In this document: piece after piece, positions 50,701 through 58,371 of the stretch | Position numbering within the stretch: the first letter of the stretch is position 1 | Layout: each line of letters begins with the position of its first letter | Origin: Anaerolineae bacterium | GTDB taxonomy: Bacteria > Chloroflexota > Anaerolineae > Aggregatilineales > Ch27 | DNA length: 64,000 bases | Direction: 5' to 3' | NCBI GenBank assembly: GCA_013178165.1 | Contig: JABLXG010000023.1 | Location: forward strand, 115,457 to 179,456 | Program-made: the position numbers and the translations under genes | Notes under the pieces: model-generated | The model's input: only the letters and a program-made list of their open reading frames with translations | The model's database searches: none | What the model was told of the DNA's origin: nothing

Positions 50701-51726
50701 TTCCTCCACCAGCCAATCCGTCAGGTCAACCTCGCCGCTGGCGGCTCGTTCGACTTCAGCCATCCATTCAGGGGTCTCCATCGCCGGGGCGGGGGTGCTC
50801 TCCACTGGCAGGGTGGGGGGCGCTTCCTGAGCTTCTGGCTCGCGCATCCAATCGGGGATGCTCTCGCTGCCGGCCAGCTGGACGGCCTCTGGGCGTTCCA
50901 GTGCCTCGCCGATCTCAGCCATCCAGTCCGGCGTAGCCGTAGCCATTATGGCCGAGGCGGCTTCCCAATCCAGCCGTTTGAGGGTGTAGGGATCGTCTTC
51001 GTCGCTGATCTCGCGCCCGATGATCTGCAGGGCCAGGTAGGGGTCCAGGTCTTCGACGCGCTTGAGGAAACGCTGGGCGTCGGAGGGACGGTTGTTTTGC
51101 AGCCACAATTCGGCCAGGATGCGGTTGGCCCCCAGGCAGTACGGCAACACCTGCACGATCCCGGTGGCGATCTCCGCCGCTTCGACCTGGTGGCCGCCAG
51201 CCCACAGCGCCTCCGCCAGCAGCACCCGCAGGTCGATGCGATCAGGGTTGTTTTTGAGCGCGGTTTGCAGCTCGGTGATCGCTTTGTCGTAGAGGCCACT
51301 GTTCATGTACAGCCGGGCCAGCGCGCCGCGGGTAAGCTGAAGCCGGTCGTACTGGCCCCTGGCCTGATTGTTGTACAGCTCACGCAGCGCTTCCTGGATG
51401 GCAGCGTTGCTGGGCGCCTGTTCAAAGGCGCGCTCCATGTGCCAGACGGCGCGGTCCCATTCGCGGCGGTCGCGGTAGGCCTCAGCCATGCCAATGTGGG
51501 CTTCGCGGTCGTCAGGCACGGCACTCAGCACCCGCAGAAAGATATCGCCCGATTCCTTAAAGCGAGACCTGGCGCTCAGCGCACGCCCCAGAAAGCGGTA
51601 GGTTTCAACATTCCTGGGGAAGCTCTTGAGGATGTGCCGGGCGTGGGCGATGACCGAGTCCGGCGCGTCTTCGTCCAGTAGCGCGCGCAGTTCCTTATGG
51701 TATTGGCGGAGACTGATCGTAGCCAT
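47743..51726 (-). CDS. Giant TPR protein with tandem LPAWLSEMGEE repeats
   Basis: 1327 residues. Residues 1-240 are TPR repeats (HILKSFPRNVETYRFLGRALSARSRFKESGDIFLRVLSAVPDDREAHIGMAEAYRDRREWDRAVWHMERAF...LYDKAITELQTALKNNPDRIDLRVLLAEAL). The rest is acidic, Pro/Glu/Ala-rich and probably disordered, punctuated by short P-x-W-[LM] motifs (IPDWMREPE, TPEWMAEVE, IPEWLADVE, DWLQDFG), and contains twelve consecutive copies of EAGELPAWLSEMGEEFEPEPE, encoded by 48460-49590. No transmembrane segment. The first gene of a two-gene operon with the related 736-residue protein. The W-L motifs look like peptide ligands for a partner protein; function unknown. Confidence 0.8.
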   Translation of the reverse strand: MATISLRQYHKELRALLDEDAPDSVIAHARHILKSFPRNVETYRFLGRALSARSRFKESGDIFLRVLSAVPDDREAHIGMAEAYRDRREWDRAVWHMERAFEQAPSNAAIQEALRELYNNQARGQYDRLQLTRGALARLYMNSGLYDKAITELQTALKNNPDRIDLRVLLAEALWAGGHQVEAAEIATGIVQVLPYCLGANRILAELWLQNNRPSDAQRFLKRVEDLDPYLALQIIGREISDEDDPYTLKRLDWEAASAIMATATPDWMAEIGEALERPEAVQLAGSESIPDWMREPEAQEAPPTLPVESTPAPAMETPEWMAEVERAASGEVDLTDWLVEESAPAAEQPVVEAAAPADWEEISAALAEAPAIPAEEPSFPAEEDWLAELEGAPAPDTPPSAPAEEAIPEWLADVEEVAGPTAVPAAAPEDLGWLAEPPDEADLDWLAVVSTTTPAQPEAGAPGVFVPEPPPDLARTGFTGLLQGLPPAPASAEEEAPAESFAELEEVRLPQTRDLPPLKEQPDETTDRLRASVVASDIKTDEMFAASEQPAEVEPPTWPEFPAEVPATEPERPAAPERETLAWLYADEAALEEALELAPSASVGVADEDPLAWLYAADAGVPSPPLKDEAMLPSEELPQAEAPQQPVPESGEPLPSPEPAAEEEDWLTAMGITPEEAGELPPVAEQAAVPAGDDWLQDFGITGEPTPPSAPEAAPEAGELPAWLSEMGEEFEPEPEAEAAPAPEPEPAPEAGELPAWLSEMGEEFEPQPEAEAAPAPEPEPAAEAGELPAWLSEMGEQFEFEAEPEAEAAPEAGELPAWLSEMGEEFEPEPEAEAAPAPEPEPVAEAGELPAWLSKMGEEFEPQPEAEAAPAPEPEPAAEAGELPAWLSEMGEEFEPEPEAEAAPAPEAAPEAGELPAWLSEMGEEFEPEPEAEAAPAPEPEPAAEAGELPAWLSEVGEEFEPEPEAEAAPAPEPEPAAEAGELPAWLSEMGEEFEPEPEAEAAPAPEPEPAAEAGELPAWLSEMGEQFEFEAEPEAKVAPAPEAAPEAGELPAWLSEMGEEFDPEAEAAPAPEAAPEAGELPAWLSEVEELAFAPAEEAVVEMPVEEAPPVEEAPVIEELPPVEEIPAVEELPAAEELPAAEVLPEALPEEAWPAVEEEVQPEEEPAYDSLDWLGEMGVLAPEPLEGLSPGEKLPLASDVAIGPDWLKEVGALEAETLPEPTELVPEVEEFAEEPSEETQPTYVIEAAEELPAAEELPAAEPVAPAERPWRFDFGADWTPGWMRGSGAATDDANPPGWLWDTDEPPDWLEKAIYDDDEGEPPEGA
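48460..49590 (-). repeat. Twelve tandem in-frame ~90-105 bp coding repeats
   Basis: Each unit encodes (P/A)EAGELPAWLSEMGEEFEPEPEAEAAPAPEPEP with variations such as GEQFEFEAEPE, MGEEFDPE and SKMGEEFEP. Units differ by one to several codons, and some blocks of two to three units recur together, consistent with expansion by unequal exchange. The reverse strand is open too, which is a by-product of the skewed codons. Confidence 0.85.
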
Positions 51727-52083
51727 GATCTGTTAACCATCAGCGTCTGGGTGCTGAGTTCTTAAAGTCATTATCCTATGGCTTTATGGAAAGCGCAAGA
51801 AAGGTTGGCAGCGTGAGAAAGTGGGCAAGTGGCATCGGGAATCGCCCTATCCCACTGCCCGGTCAAACATCCAAAGCTGCCGCGGGCAGCGTAAAACCCT
51901 GTAGGTGCGCTGCTGCGCCGCCCCTGCGCCGCCAACTCTCACCGTCCTCTAATAGCGGGGCAGGTTGCGCTCCGGCATAATGGCGGCGATCACATATAGT
52001 AGAAGCCGGTGGCGGCGCGGGCGAGTTCCCGTTGCTTTCTGGCTTGGCAAGCGGATTTTGGCGATGGACAAAGGAGTATTACC
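51727..52083. other. Divergent intergenic region
   Basis: 357 bases between the giant TPR gene (-) and yceI (+). GATAAT (minus strand, near 51772-51777) is a possible -10 for the TPR operon. No open frame or conserved hairpin is recognised, and no clear promoter for yceI. Confidence 0.45.
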
Positions 52084-52806
52084 GTGAACCGAGGCGTATT
52101 CTACTTTCTAATCGCGGTGGCGATTGTCGGTGTGATCGGCGGCGCGGCCCTGCTGGCCAGCCTGTACTACCAGAGTTCCGGCGAGGCCAGCGCGCCGATC
52201 CAGGCCCAGGCGCTTTCGCTGGAGGGCGAAGGCAACACAGCGGCCAGCGGCGACCGGCGTCTTTTCCGCATCAGCCAGGCTGATTCGCAGGTGCGCTTTG
52301 AGCTGGATGAGCAGCTGATGGGCGCGCCCAAGCATGTGGTTGGCACGACGAATCAGGTCGCTGGCGATATCATCATCGACTTCAGCAACCCCGCCAATTC
52401 CGAGATCGGCATGATCCGGGTCAACGCCCGCACCCTGGCTACGGACAACGACTTCCGCAACCGTGCCCTGCGCCTGACCATCCTGCAGTCCTCACAGGAT
52501 GCTTACGAATTCATCGAGTTCACGCCTACCACGCTGGAGGGGCTGCCCACCAGTGGTGAGGTCGGGCAGTCGTATGAATTCACCATCACCGGCGACCTGA
52601 AGATCCGCGACATTGTCCGCCCGGTGACCTTTCAGGCGCGGGTGACACTGACGGAAGACGGCCGGCTGGAAGGTACGGCGGAGACAACCGTCATGCGGAG
52701 CGATTTTGGACTGCAGATTCCAGAAGTGCCGAACGTGGCTAATGTCACCGAGGAAGTTCTACTGGGCATTGACTTTGTCGCCCTGGAAATCGCCGCGGAA
52801 AACTGA
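52084..52806 (+). CDS. YceI-like domain membrane-anchored protein
   Basis: 240 residues from GTG 52084, eight bases after AAAGGAG. An N-terminal anchor/signal (GVFYFLIAVAIVGVIGGAALLASLYY) is followed by a YceI (lipocalin-like) domain from ~60: FRISQADSQVRFELDEQLMGAPKHVVGTTNQVAGDIIIDF, VNARTLATDNDFRNRALRLTILQSSQDAYEFIEFTPT, and LKIRDIVRPVTFQARVTLTEDGRLEGTAETTVMRSDFGLQIP. YceI barrels bind isoprenoid-like lipids. Exported by membrane anchoring. Ligand and role unknown. Confidence 0.88.
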   Translation: MNRGVFYFLIAVAIVGVIGGAALLASLYYQSSGEASAPIQAQALSLEGEGNTAASGDRRLFRISQADSQVRFELDEQLMGAPKHVVGTTNQVAGDIIIDFSNPANSEIGMIRVNARTLATDNDFRNRALRLTILQSSQDAYEFIEFTPTTLEGLPTSGEVGQSYEFTITGDLKIRDIVRPVTFQARVTLTEDGRLEGTAETTVMRSDFGLQIPEVPNVANVTEEVLLGIDFVALEIAAEN

Positions 52807-52975
52807 TCCGCTGGTGGGAACCCGGAGCACAGGTAGCAAGCCCGTTTGGGAGGCCGCCTGTGCTCCGTTGGCCCTCCGAATCCTGCTTGTCATGCGCCGG
52901 CGATCTGCGGCACAATCATAGAAGGGTGGCCTGCTGGGAACGGCCGCCCGTGCGATCAGCAGAGGAGATGGGGGG

Positions 52976-53482
52976 ATGTCCGGGCGTTTTCTGGCTGGAG
53001 TGGGGGCTTTGCTGTGGAACGCGGCCAGCGATTCGTACCTGCTCCTGCGGCGGGCAAAGGATAAGGACTATGCCGCCGGTCTGTGGGAGTGTGTGACCGG
53101 GCGGGTGGAACAGGGCGAAAGCTTTGAACAGGCCCTCCGGCGCGAGGTGCGCGAAGAGCTGGGCGTCGAAGTCTGGATCGAGTTCATCATCGGCACGACA
53201 CACTTTTTCCGCGGGGAAGCCGCCCCAGAGCAGGAGCTGCTGGGCGTGGTGTACTGTTGCTCCATCGCCGGGCGCAGCCAGATTCGCATTGGCCCGGAGC
53301 ACGATGCCTACCGCTGGACTACCTACGCCGGGGCGCGGGCGCTGCTGGGCGACCAGCCCAGCGAAGCCTGGCTCCTGGAGGTCCTGCGCCGGGCAGAGTT
53401 CCTCCGTACTCACCTCACGCCAGACGTGCGGAGCTTTTTCCGCTTCAATGGCTTTGAGACGAACGGCCAACCGCCCATTTAA
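52976..53482 (+). CDS. NUDIX hydrolase
   Basis: 168 residues; GAGGAG lies 9 bases before the ATG. Complete Nudix box GRVEQGESFEQALRREVREELGVEV (G-x5-E-x7-R-E-x-x-E-E-x-G). FLAGVGALLWNAASDSYLLLRRAKDKDYAAGLWECVTG before it is typical of MutT-like enzymes. Hydrolyses a nucleoside diphosphate linked to X; specificity not readable. Confidence 0.92.
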   Translation: MSGRFLAGVGALLWNAASDSYLLLRRAKDKDYAAGLWECVTGRVEQGESFEQALRREVREELGVEVWIEFIIGTTHFFRGEAAPEQELLGVVYCCSIAGRSQIRIGPEHDAYRWTTYAGARALLGDQPSEAWLLEVLRRAEFLRTHLTPDVRSFFRFNGFETNGQPPI

Positions 53483-53500
53483 GCGCGGCGCGGTTCTACC

Positions 53501-53529
53501 TTGACGGCGGGGGGAACGTCTGTCAGAAT
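53501..53529 (+). promoter_or_regulatory. Promoter of tRNA-Arg(CCT)
   Basis: TTGACG (53501-53506), 17-base spacer, CAGAAT (53524-53529); the tRNA starts about 35 bases downstream, after a GC-rich hairpin leader. Confidence 0.55.
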
Positions 53530-53564
53530 CTCAGGGCGCCCGACGCCCCCGTCGGGTCAGCCCT

Positions 53565-53637
53565 GCCCCCGTAGCTCAGAGGATAGAGCGCAGGTTTCCT
53601 AAACCTGGCGTCGGCGGTTCAAATCCGTCCGGGGGCA
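53565..53637 (+). tRNA. tRNA-Arg (CCT)
   Basis: 73 bases. Acceptor GCCCCCG/CGGGGGC, discriminator A, anticodon stem CAGGT/ACCTG, loop TTCCTAA giving CCT, T-loop GGTTCAAATCC. CCA is not encoded. Confidence 0.94.
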
Positions 53638-53666
53638 CTTTTGATTCGCCCCCTCCGCCGTTGCTG

Positions 53667-54404
53667 TTAGACCTCCGCCCCGATCCGTTCCTCCATCGTT
53701 TCGTAGATGCGCGGCACATCCCAGATGGTGATGATGCCCAGCAAACTTTCCGCTTCGCCGCCGTGCTCCGTGATCAGGATGGCGTCTAGCCGTTGCCCGC
53801 ATTGCTCGCAGGACTGGAAGGCTTCCAGGGCCGCAAAGACAGTTTCCTCCCGGCTAAAGAAGCGGTAGTTACGGCCAGCCTGAGCGCAATGGCAGGCCAG
53901 CACCTCGGCGATGGTGACCGCTTCCAGGTTGATCATGCCCTGTGGGGCGCAACGCCCCAGCCAGCGGGCGATGCTCTCGGTGGTCAGCAGGCCGCTGAAA
54001 TCTGACCCGTCATAGATGGGCAGCTGGGAGTAGTTGTGGGTCAGCATGGCGTAGGCAGCGGCGGCGATGGGATCGACGACCTGCATGCTCAACACAGGTT
54101 TCTGAAAGACCGGGATAACCCGCGGCGGATGTTCCAGCAGGCGCTGGATGTGTTCAATCTGCCGGACGGCCATGTCATTCGGCTCAGCGATGACATGCTC
54201 ATCGGTGCGCTCGTGGATGATGGCGTTGCGCAGGTCGGCGAATTCCTTGAGGTCGTCAGCATAGCGGCGCACCGCTGCGTTGGTCTCGGCGGCCTTGTCC
54301 ACCAGCGTATAGAAACGGGTGCGTTTTGGCTCCCCGGTCAGGGTTCGCAGGTAGTGCTCGATGTTGCCAAACGCGCTGAGAAAACGGTCGGAGTTAGCGA
54401 TCAT
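53667..54404 (-). CDS. CBS-domain protein with N-terminal helical domain
   Basis: 245 residues from ATG 54404 (GGAGGAGGG upstream). Residues 1-95 are a helical segment (FLSAFGNIEHYLRTLTGEPKRTRFYTLVDKAAETNAAVRRYADDLKEFADLRNAIIHE) with an RxxxxHE end typical of HEPN/DUF4145-like helices. Residues ~110-235 contain a CBS pair (VPVFQKPVLSMQVVDPIAAAAYAMLTHNYSQLPIYDGSDFSGLLTTESIARWL; LLGIITIWDVPRIYE) with a CxxC between. CBS pairs sense adenine nucleotides. Downstream of the phosphate module but 156 bases separated. Function unknown. Confidence 0.78.
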   Translation of the reverse strand: MIANSDRFLSAFGNIEHYLRTLTGEPKRTRFYTLVDKAAETNAAVRRYADDLKEFADLRNAIIHERTDEHVIAEPNDMAVRQIEHIQRLLEHPPRVIPVFQKPVLSMQVVDPIAAAAYAMLTHNYSQLPIYDGSDFSGLLTTESIARWLGRCAPQGMINLEAVTIAEVLACHCAQAGRNYRFFSREETVFAALEAFQSCEQCGQRLDAILITEHGGEAESLLGIITIWDVPRIYETMEERIGAEV

Positions 54405-54559
54405 CGGCGGTGGCCCTCCTCCCCGGCTACCGTTGCGCACGATGTGGGGCAGGCAACCGATCAGCCCGGCTGCTCAGGTCGCCGGGCGCCTGCACTTTCA
54501 TCATAAGCTGTTTTACCACCAGATGAAGACCCAACAGCGCGGTGAGGGCCGGAGAGCGC

Positions 54560-55213
54560 CTAGAAGAACTTGACCACGATGTCGCTGATGATGTTGGCGG
54601 CGGTGTCGCTGCTGCCGACGGCGTGCAACATGTGGCGGTAAATTTCCCGCAGCTTGAGCATCCGCACCACATGCCCCAGGTCCTGTGGCCCCTGGAAGAG
54701 TTCGGCCAGGGCGGTGGCGTACAGCGTCTCCATCCTGTTGTCGATCTGTTTGGCCCGCACGGCATGATCTTCCGCCACGCCGGGGTGATGCTCCAGCCGT
54801 TGCATGGCCAGGTTCAGTTCAGCGGCGGCGTCGTTGAGCAACTGGGCCATCTCCAGCAGGTAATCGTTGGGCCGCACCTCCAGGATGTCCATCTCATTGA
54901 CGACCGAGTACATATAGTCCAGCACATCATCCAGAGCGCGGGAAAGCGAGAAGATATCCTCGCGGTCGATCGGGGTGACAAAAGAGCGGTTCAGTTCGTC
55001 GATCAGGATGCGCCGTACTTCATCCGCCTGTTTTTCGATGGCCCGCAGGGCCTGCGCGTTGCGATTGCTGGGCTTGCGCATATAGGTCACCAGCGCCTCG
55101 CCACCCTGCACCAGGAGGGCCGATTGCTCCGTCAGGCGCAGCAGGAAGTGGTTCTGGCGTCGTGGCAGCACTGCCCGGATGCGTTCTTTGACCCTGTCGA
55201 TAGGGGAGTTCAT
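54560..55213 (-). CDS. DUF47/PhoU-like phosphate-transport accessory protein
   Basis: 217 residues from ATG 55213. All-helical PhoU-like family (DUF47/PhoU_div): VLPRRQNHFLLRLTEQSALLVQGGEALVTYM, then the family signature ADEVRRILIDELNRSFVTPIDREDIFSLSRALDDVLDYM with E-x-x-x-D and D-R-E-D-I metal residues, and a closing ILKLREIYRHMLHAVGSSDTAANIISDIVVKFF. Encoded downstream of pit on the same strand, the usual arrangement; it modulates the PiT transporter. Confidence 0.93.
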   Translation of the reverse strand: MNSPIDRVKERIRAVLPRRQNHFLLRLTEQSALLVQGGEALVTYMRKPSNRNAQALRAIEKQADEVRRILIDELNRSFVTPIDREDIFSLSRALDDVLDYMYSVVNEMDILEVRPNDYLLEMAQLLNDAAAELNLAMQRLEHHPGVAEDHAVRAKQIDNRMETLYATALAELFQGPQDLGHVVRMLKLREIYRHMLHAVGSSDTAANIISDIVVKFF

Positions 55214-55436
55214 ACCCTGGTTGCTCCTTCCGGCAAGCGCCCTGCTGGCGTTGCTGGCTAAGGGATAGCCCCGCAGATAAAAACGGCGGGGCACGGCGCT
55301 GGACTGCCGCCGAAATCACCCGCAAGTTTTAAGATTGCGTTAAATCTCTACTTCTTTTTTAACACATCAGGCTGTGAAATTCAACTGCCAGAATGCGCCG
55401 CACCTGCTCCTGGCCGCCCCAAACCACCGCGGCGCC

Positions 55437-56420
55437 TCATCCCAGCCATTGCAGCAGGGTGTAGACCAGCGCCCCGACCAGCCCCGCCAGCGGGATGGTC
55501 AGCACCCAGGCGACCAGGATATTGCCGAAGACATTCCAGCGCACCATCCGGGCGCGCTGCGCCGCCCCCGCACCGACGATCGACGAGCTGACCACCTGGG
55601 TGGTGCTGACCGGGCCACCCAGCAGCGATGCGCCGATGATCACCCCGGCCGAGGCCGCCTGCGCGCCCAGGCCGTGAATCGGGCGGATCTTGTAGAAGCG
55701 GTGCCCCAGGGTGCGGATCACCCGCCAGCCGCCCAGCATCGTGCCCAGCGAGATCGTCCCTGCGCTGATGGCGATCACCCAGGTGGGGACTTCGAAACGG
55801 TCGATCACCCCTCCGGCCAGCAAACCCAGCGTGATGATGCCCATCGTCTTCTGGGCGTCGTTGGTGCCGTGCGCCAGCGCCAGGGCGATTGAAGTCAGGA
55901 TTTGCCCGCGCTGAAAAGTGACATTCACCCGCGGCGACGACCACGATGCCAGGAAGCGCAACAACCGCACCATGAAGTATCCGGCCATCATCCCCAGCGG
56001 CGGGGAGACGAATAGAGCCACCAGCACCTTGGTCAGGCCGTCCATACGCACGGCTTCGAACCCGTAACCGGCCCACACCGCGCCGACCATCCCGCCGATC
56101 AGGGCGTGGGAGGAACTGGAAGGGATGCCCAGCGTGAAAGTGATGATGTTCCACAGGACCGCACCGACCAGCGCTGCAATCACCACCGGGATGGTCATGG
56201 CATTCCCGGTGATGACTTCGCTCCCGACCGTCCGGGCGACAGCCGTCCCAAAGATGAACGGCCCGGCGGCGTTGGCGGTTGCCGCCAGCAACAGGGAGAG
56301 GCGCGGCCCCAGCGCCCGTGAGGAGATCACTGTAGCGACCACATTGGCCGAATCCATCAGGCCGTTCCAGAAGTCGAACAGCAGGGCAATGGCGATCAAC
56401 ACCAGCACTTCAGGGGGCAT
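55437..56420 (-). CDS. pit: Low-affinity inorganic phosphate transporter, PiT family
   Basis: 327 residues, ten or so membrane helices. Two inverted PD001131-type repeats: N-terminal FWNGLMDSANVVATVISSRAL and C-terminal ALAHGTNDAQKTMGIITLGLLAGG, with the GANDxxN-like variants characteristic of PiT. GIPSSSSHALIGGMVGA and LGGPVSTTQVVSSSIVGAGAAQ carry the substrate-binding S/T. A proton- or cation-phosphate symporter. Partner of the DUF47 protein immediately downstream. Confidence 0.93.
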   Translation of the reverse strand: MPPEVLVLIAIALLFDFWNGLMDSANVVATVISSRALGPRLSLLLAATANAAGPFIFGTAVARTVGSEVITGNAMTIPVVIAALVGAVLWNIITFTLGIPSSSSHALIGGMVGAVWAGYGFEAVRMDGLTKVLVALFVSPPLGMMAGYFMVRLLRFLASWSSPRVNVTFQRGQILTSIALALAHGTNDAQKTMGIITLGLLAGGVIDRFEVPTWVIAISAGTISLGTMLGGWRVIRTLGHRFYKIRPIHGLGAQAASAGVIIGASLLGGPVSTTQVVSSSIVGAGAAQRARMVRWNVFGNILVAWVLTIPLAGLVGALVYTLLQWLG

Positions 56421-56711
56421 AGGGCGCTTTTCCGTCCTTTCATCAGCGGTGCGGGCCTGGCGCAGCAGTATAGCAAAAGATACTGAATTTTAAAACACTG
56501 TTAAATATATCACATGTTCTTAAGAAATCAGGCGTCGCTTCTTCCGGGAATCTGCCCGCCAGGCGGCCAGCGGCAACACGCTCTGCCTGCTTGCCCGTAA
56601 CCGACTTCAAGCTTACAATTACCTCGGAAAACCTTCAAAAATCTGCAAGATTCCTGGCGTCCGGCAGCGGCCAACATGACGGGCGCAGCAGAGAGGAACG
56701 CGTATCCACTT

Positions 56712-57362
56712 ATGTCCAGACAGACTGTTTCTTCGGACTGGGTTAGCCTGCGGGAGGCCGCCGAACTTCTGGGGGTGCATCCGGCTACCGTCCGCAACTG
56801 GGCTGACCGTGGCGATCTACCCACACGCCGCACACCGGGCGGTCACCGCCGCTTCCGTCGGGCTGACCTGTTGCAGTGGCTGGAAACGCGCCAAGCCCCA
56901 CCGCCTGCCGAGATTCAAATGCTCATCCAGAGCGCGCTGGGCCGGGCGCGCCTGCACATCAGCGAGGGATCAATGCAGGCCATGGCATGGTACGCCGGGA
57001 TGGACGATCCCGCCCGCCAGTCGATGGCCCAGCGCGGGCGGGCCATGCTGGAGGCGCTACAACAGTATCTGGTCGATGGTTCCGATGAGGAGGAGCGCGA
57101 GGCCAACATCCGCCGCCTGGGCGAGGAATACGCCCACTTTTTGATCGGGCAGGGCCTGACCTTCAGCCAGGCGGTGGAAGGCTTCACCATCTTCAGTGAT
57201 TTTCTACATGAAGCGGCGCTCAACATCGTGGAAGTCATCACGGCGCGGCCCCCGACCGAATGGCTGGCTCTGTTGCGCCAGGTGCGCAGTTTTACCAACG
57301 CTTTGCTGCTCGGCATCGCCCAGGTGTATGACCGGGCGCTTCCCTCCGGAGAAGGCCGATGA
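56712..57362 (+). CDS. Excisionase-type HTH regulator with C-terminal helical domain
   Basis: 216 residues from ATG 56712. Residues ~10-60 are a MerR/BldC-like winged helix: WVSLREAAELLGVHPATVRNWADRGDLPTRRTPGGHRRFRRADLLQWLE. The C-terminal ~130 residues are helical, with the RsbR-type pattern FLIGQGLTFSQAVEGFTIFSDFLHEAALNIVEV. Ribosome-binding site weak (GAGAGGA, 14 bases away), so the in-frame GTG/ATG at 56676 cannot be excluded. The stop overlaps the start of the lipoprotein gene (ATGA), indicating translational coupling. Regulated genes unknown. Confidence 0.78.
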   Translation: MSRQTVSSDWVSLREAAELLGVHPATVRNWADRGDLPTRRTPGGHRRFRRADLLQWLETRQAPPPAEIQMLIQSALGRARLHISEGSMQAMAWYAGMDDPARQSMAQRGRAMLEALQQYLVDGSDEEEREANIRRLGEEYAHFLIGQGLTFSQAVEGFTIFSDFLHEAALNIVEVITARPPTEWLALLRQVRSFTNALLLGIAQVYDRALPSGEGR

Positions 57363-58273
57363 ACCGTAAGATGGCGCGTGACACGCTCCTGCTGCTGGTT
57401 GTCGGGTTGGTCCTCAGCGCCTGCCAGGGCCGCCCGCCGATTGTCGTCCCGACCCTGCTGGTGCTGCCCAGCGTGACGCCGACCGCCGTAGCGACGGCTG
57501 CGCCGCTGGTGACGGCCACCCCGCCGCCCGTACTACCCACCGCCACCTTCCCGACGGCCACGCCTACACTCTCCCCAACGCCGCGCCCGACGCTGGTCAG
57601 CGTAGCCAGCATCAGCCACGCCCCGGATCAGCTGGTGACCGGCCTGCATCCTGGCTGCCAGCCGCAGCTGGCTCAGGTTCGCGCCGTGCTGAGCGCCCCG
57701 GCGGAAGTCCAGGTATTGCTGCAGTCGTACTACATTGATCGGCCCACCAGCCGCCCCGGCGTGCCGATGCAGCCACTGGGACCGGCGGAATTTGCCGCGA
57801 CGCTGGGGCCGTACACCCAGGCCGGGACGATTCTCTACCGTGTGGTCGTGCTGCGCGGCGGGGAACAGGCCATCTCCGAAGATCGGACACTGGAGGTGCT
57901 CGACTGTCCCAACCCGACGCCGTTGCCTACCAACCGTTACGGTGTTTCGCCCACAGTGACGCCCACCCCGCCGTATGGAGCCGCCCTGAGCGTCCGCGCT
58001 GCCAGCCAGACGGTCGTCCTCCCGCCCGATACGCCGACGACGATCTTCCTGACCTGGGAAGGCGGCCTGCCGCCCTATGTGATCGACCGGGTGACCCAGC
58101 CGCGCTACGGGGCGCTGGACGGTGCGGGGCCGATGCGCGTCTACATCCCACAGCCGGGCTTCAGTGGCATCGATAGCTTCACCTTCGTGGTCACGGACGG
58201 CAACGGTCAGGCTTCGATGGGGACGATCACGCTGCTGGTCGGGATCGAGCCGTCGGTCACACCGCCGGGCTAA
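57359..58273 (+). CDS. Thr/Pro-rich lipoprotein with Ig-like (cadherin-type) end
   Basis: 304 residues. Signal peptide ending LSAC21 (good lipobox). A ~60-residue PT-rich linker (TPTAVATAAPLVTATPPPVLPTATFPTATPTLSPTPRPT) extends outward. The middle (~80-190) is beta-rich with two Cys, unassigned. The last ~95 residues (VLPPDTPTTIFLTWEGGLPPYVIDRVTQPRYGALDGAGPMRVYIPQPGFSGIDSFTFVVTDGNGQASMGTITLLVG) form a bacterial Ig-like fold of the FSGxDSFTYxVxDGNG type. Coupled to the HTH gene. Surface-exposed, function unknown. Confidence 0.78.
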   Translation: MNRKMARDTLLLLVVGLVLSACQGRPPIVVPTLLVLPSVTPTAVATAAPLVTATPPPVLPTATFPTATPTLSPTPRPTLVSVASISHAPDQLVTGLHPGCQPQLAQVRAVLSAPAEVQVLLQSYYIDRPTSRPGVPMQPLGPAEFAATLGPYTQAGTILYRVVVLRGGEQAISEDRTLEVLDCPNPTPLPTNRYGVSPTVTPTPPYGAALSVRAASQTVVLPPDTPTTIFLTWEGGLPPYVIDRVTQPRYGALDGAGPMRVYIPQPGFSGIDSFTFVVTDGNGQASMGTITLLVGIEPSVTPPG

Positions 58274-58371
58274 GGCAGGGCGCGCCCGCCAGGAGGCATC
58301 ATGGGCGCGGCGGTGAATCGTTCGCCGCTGGCACAATGGGCGCCTCCGGTTGGCAGCGGAGAGTTTGGCCT

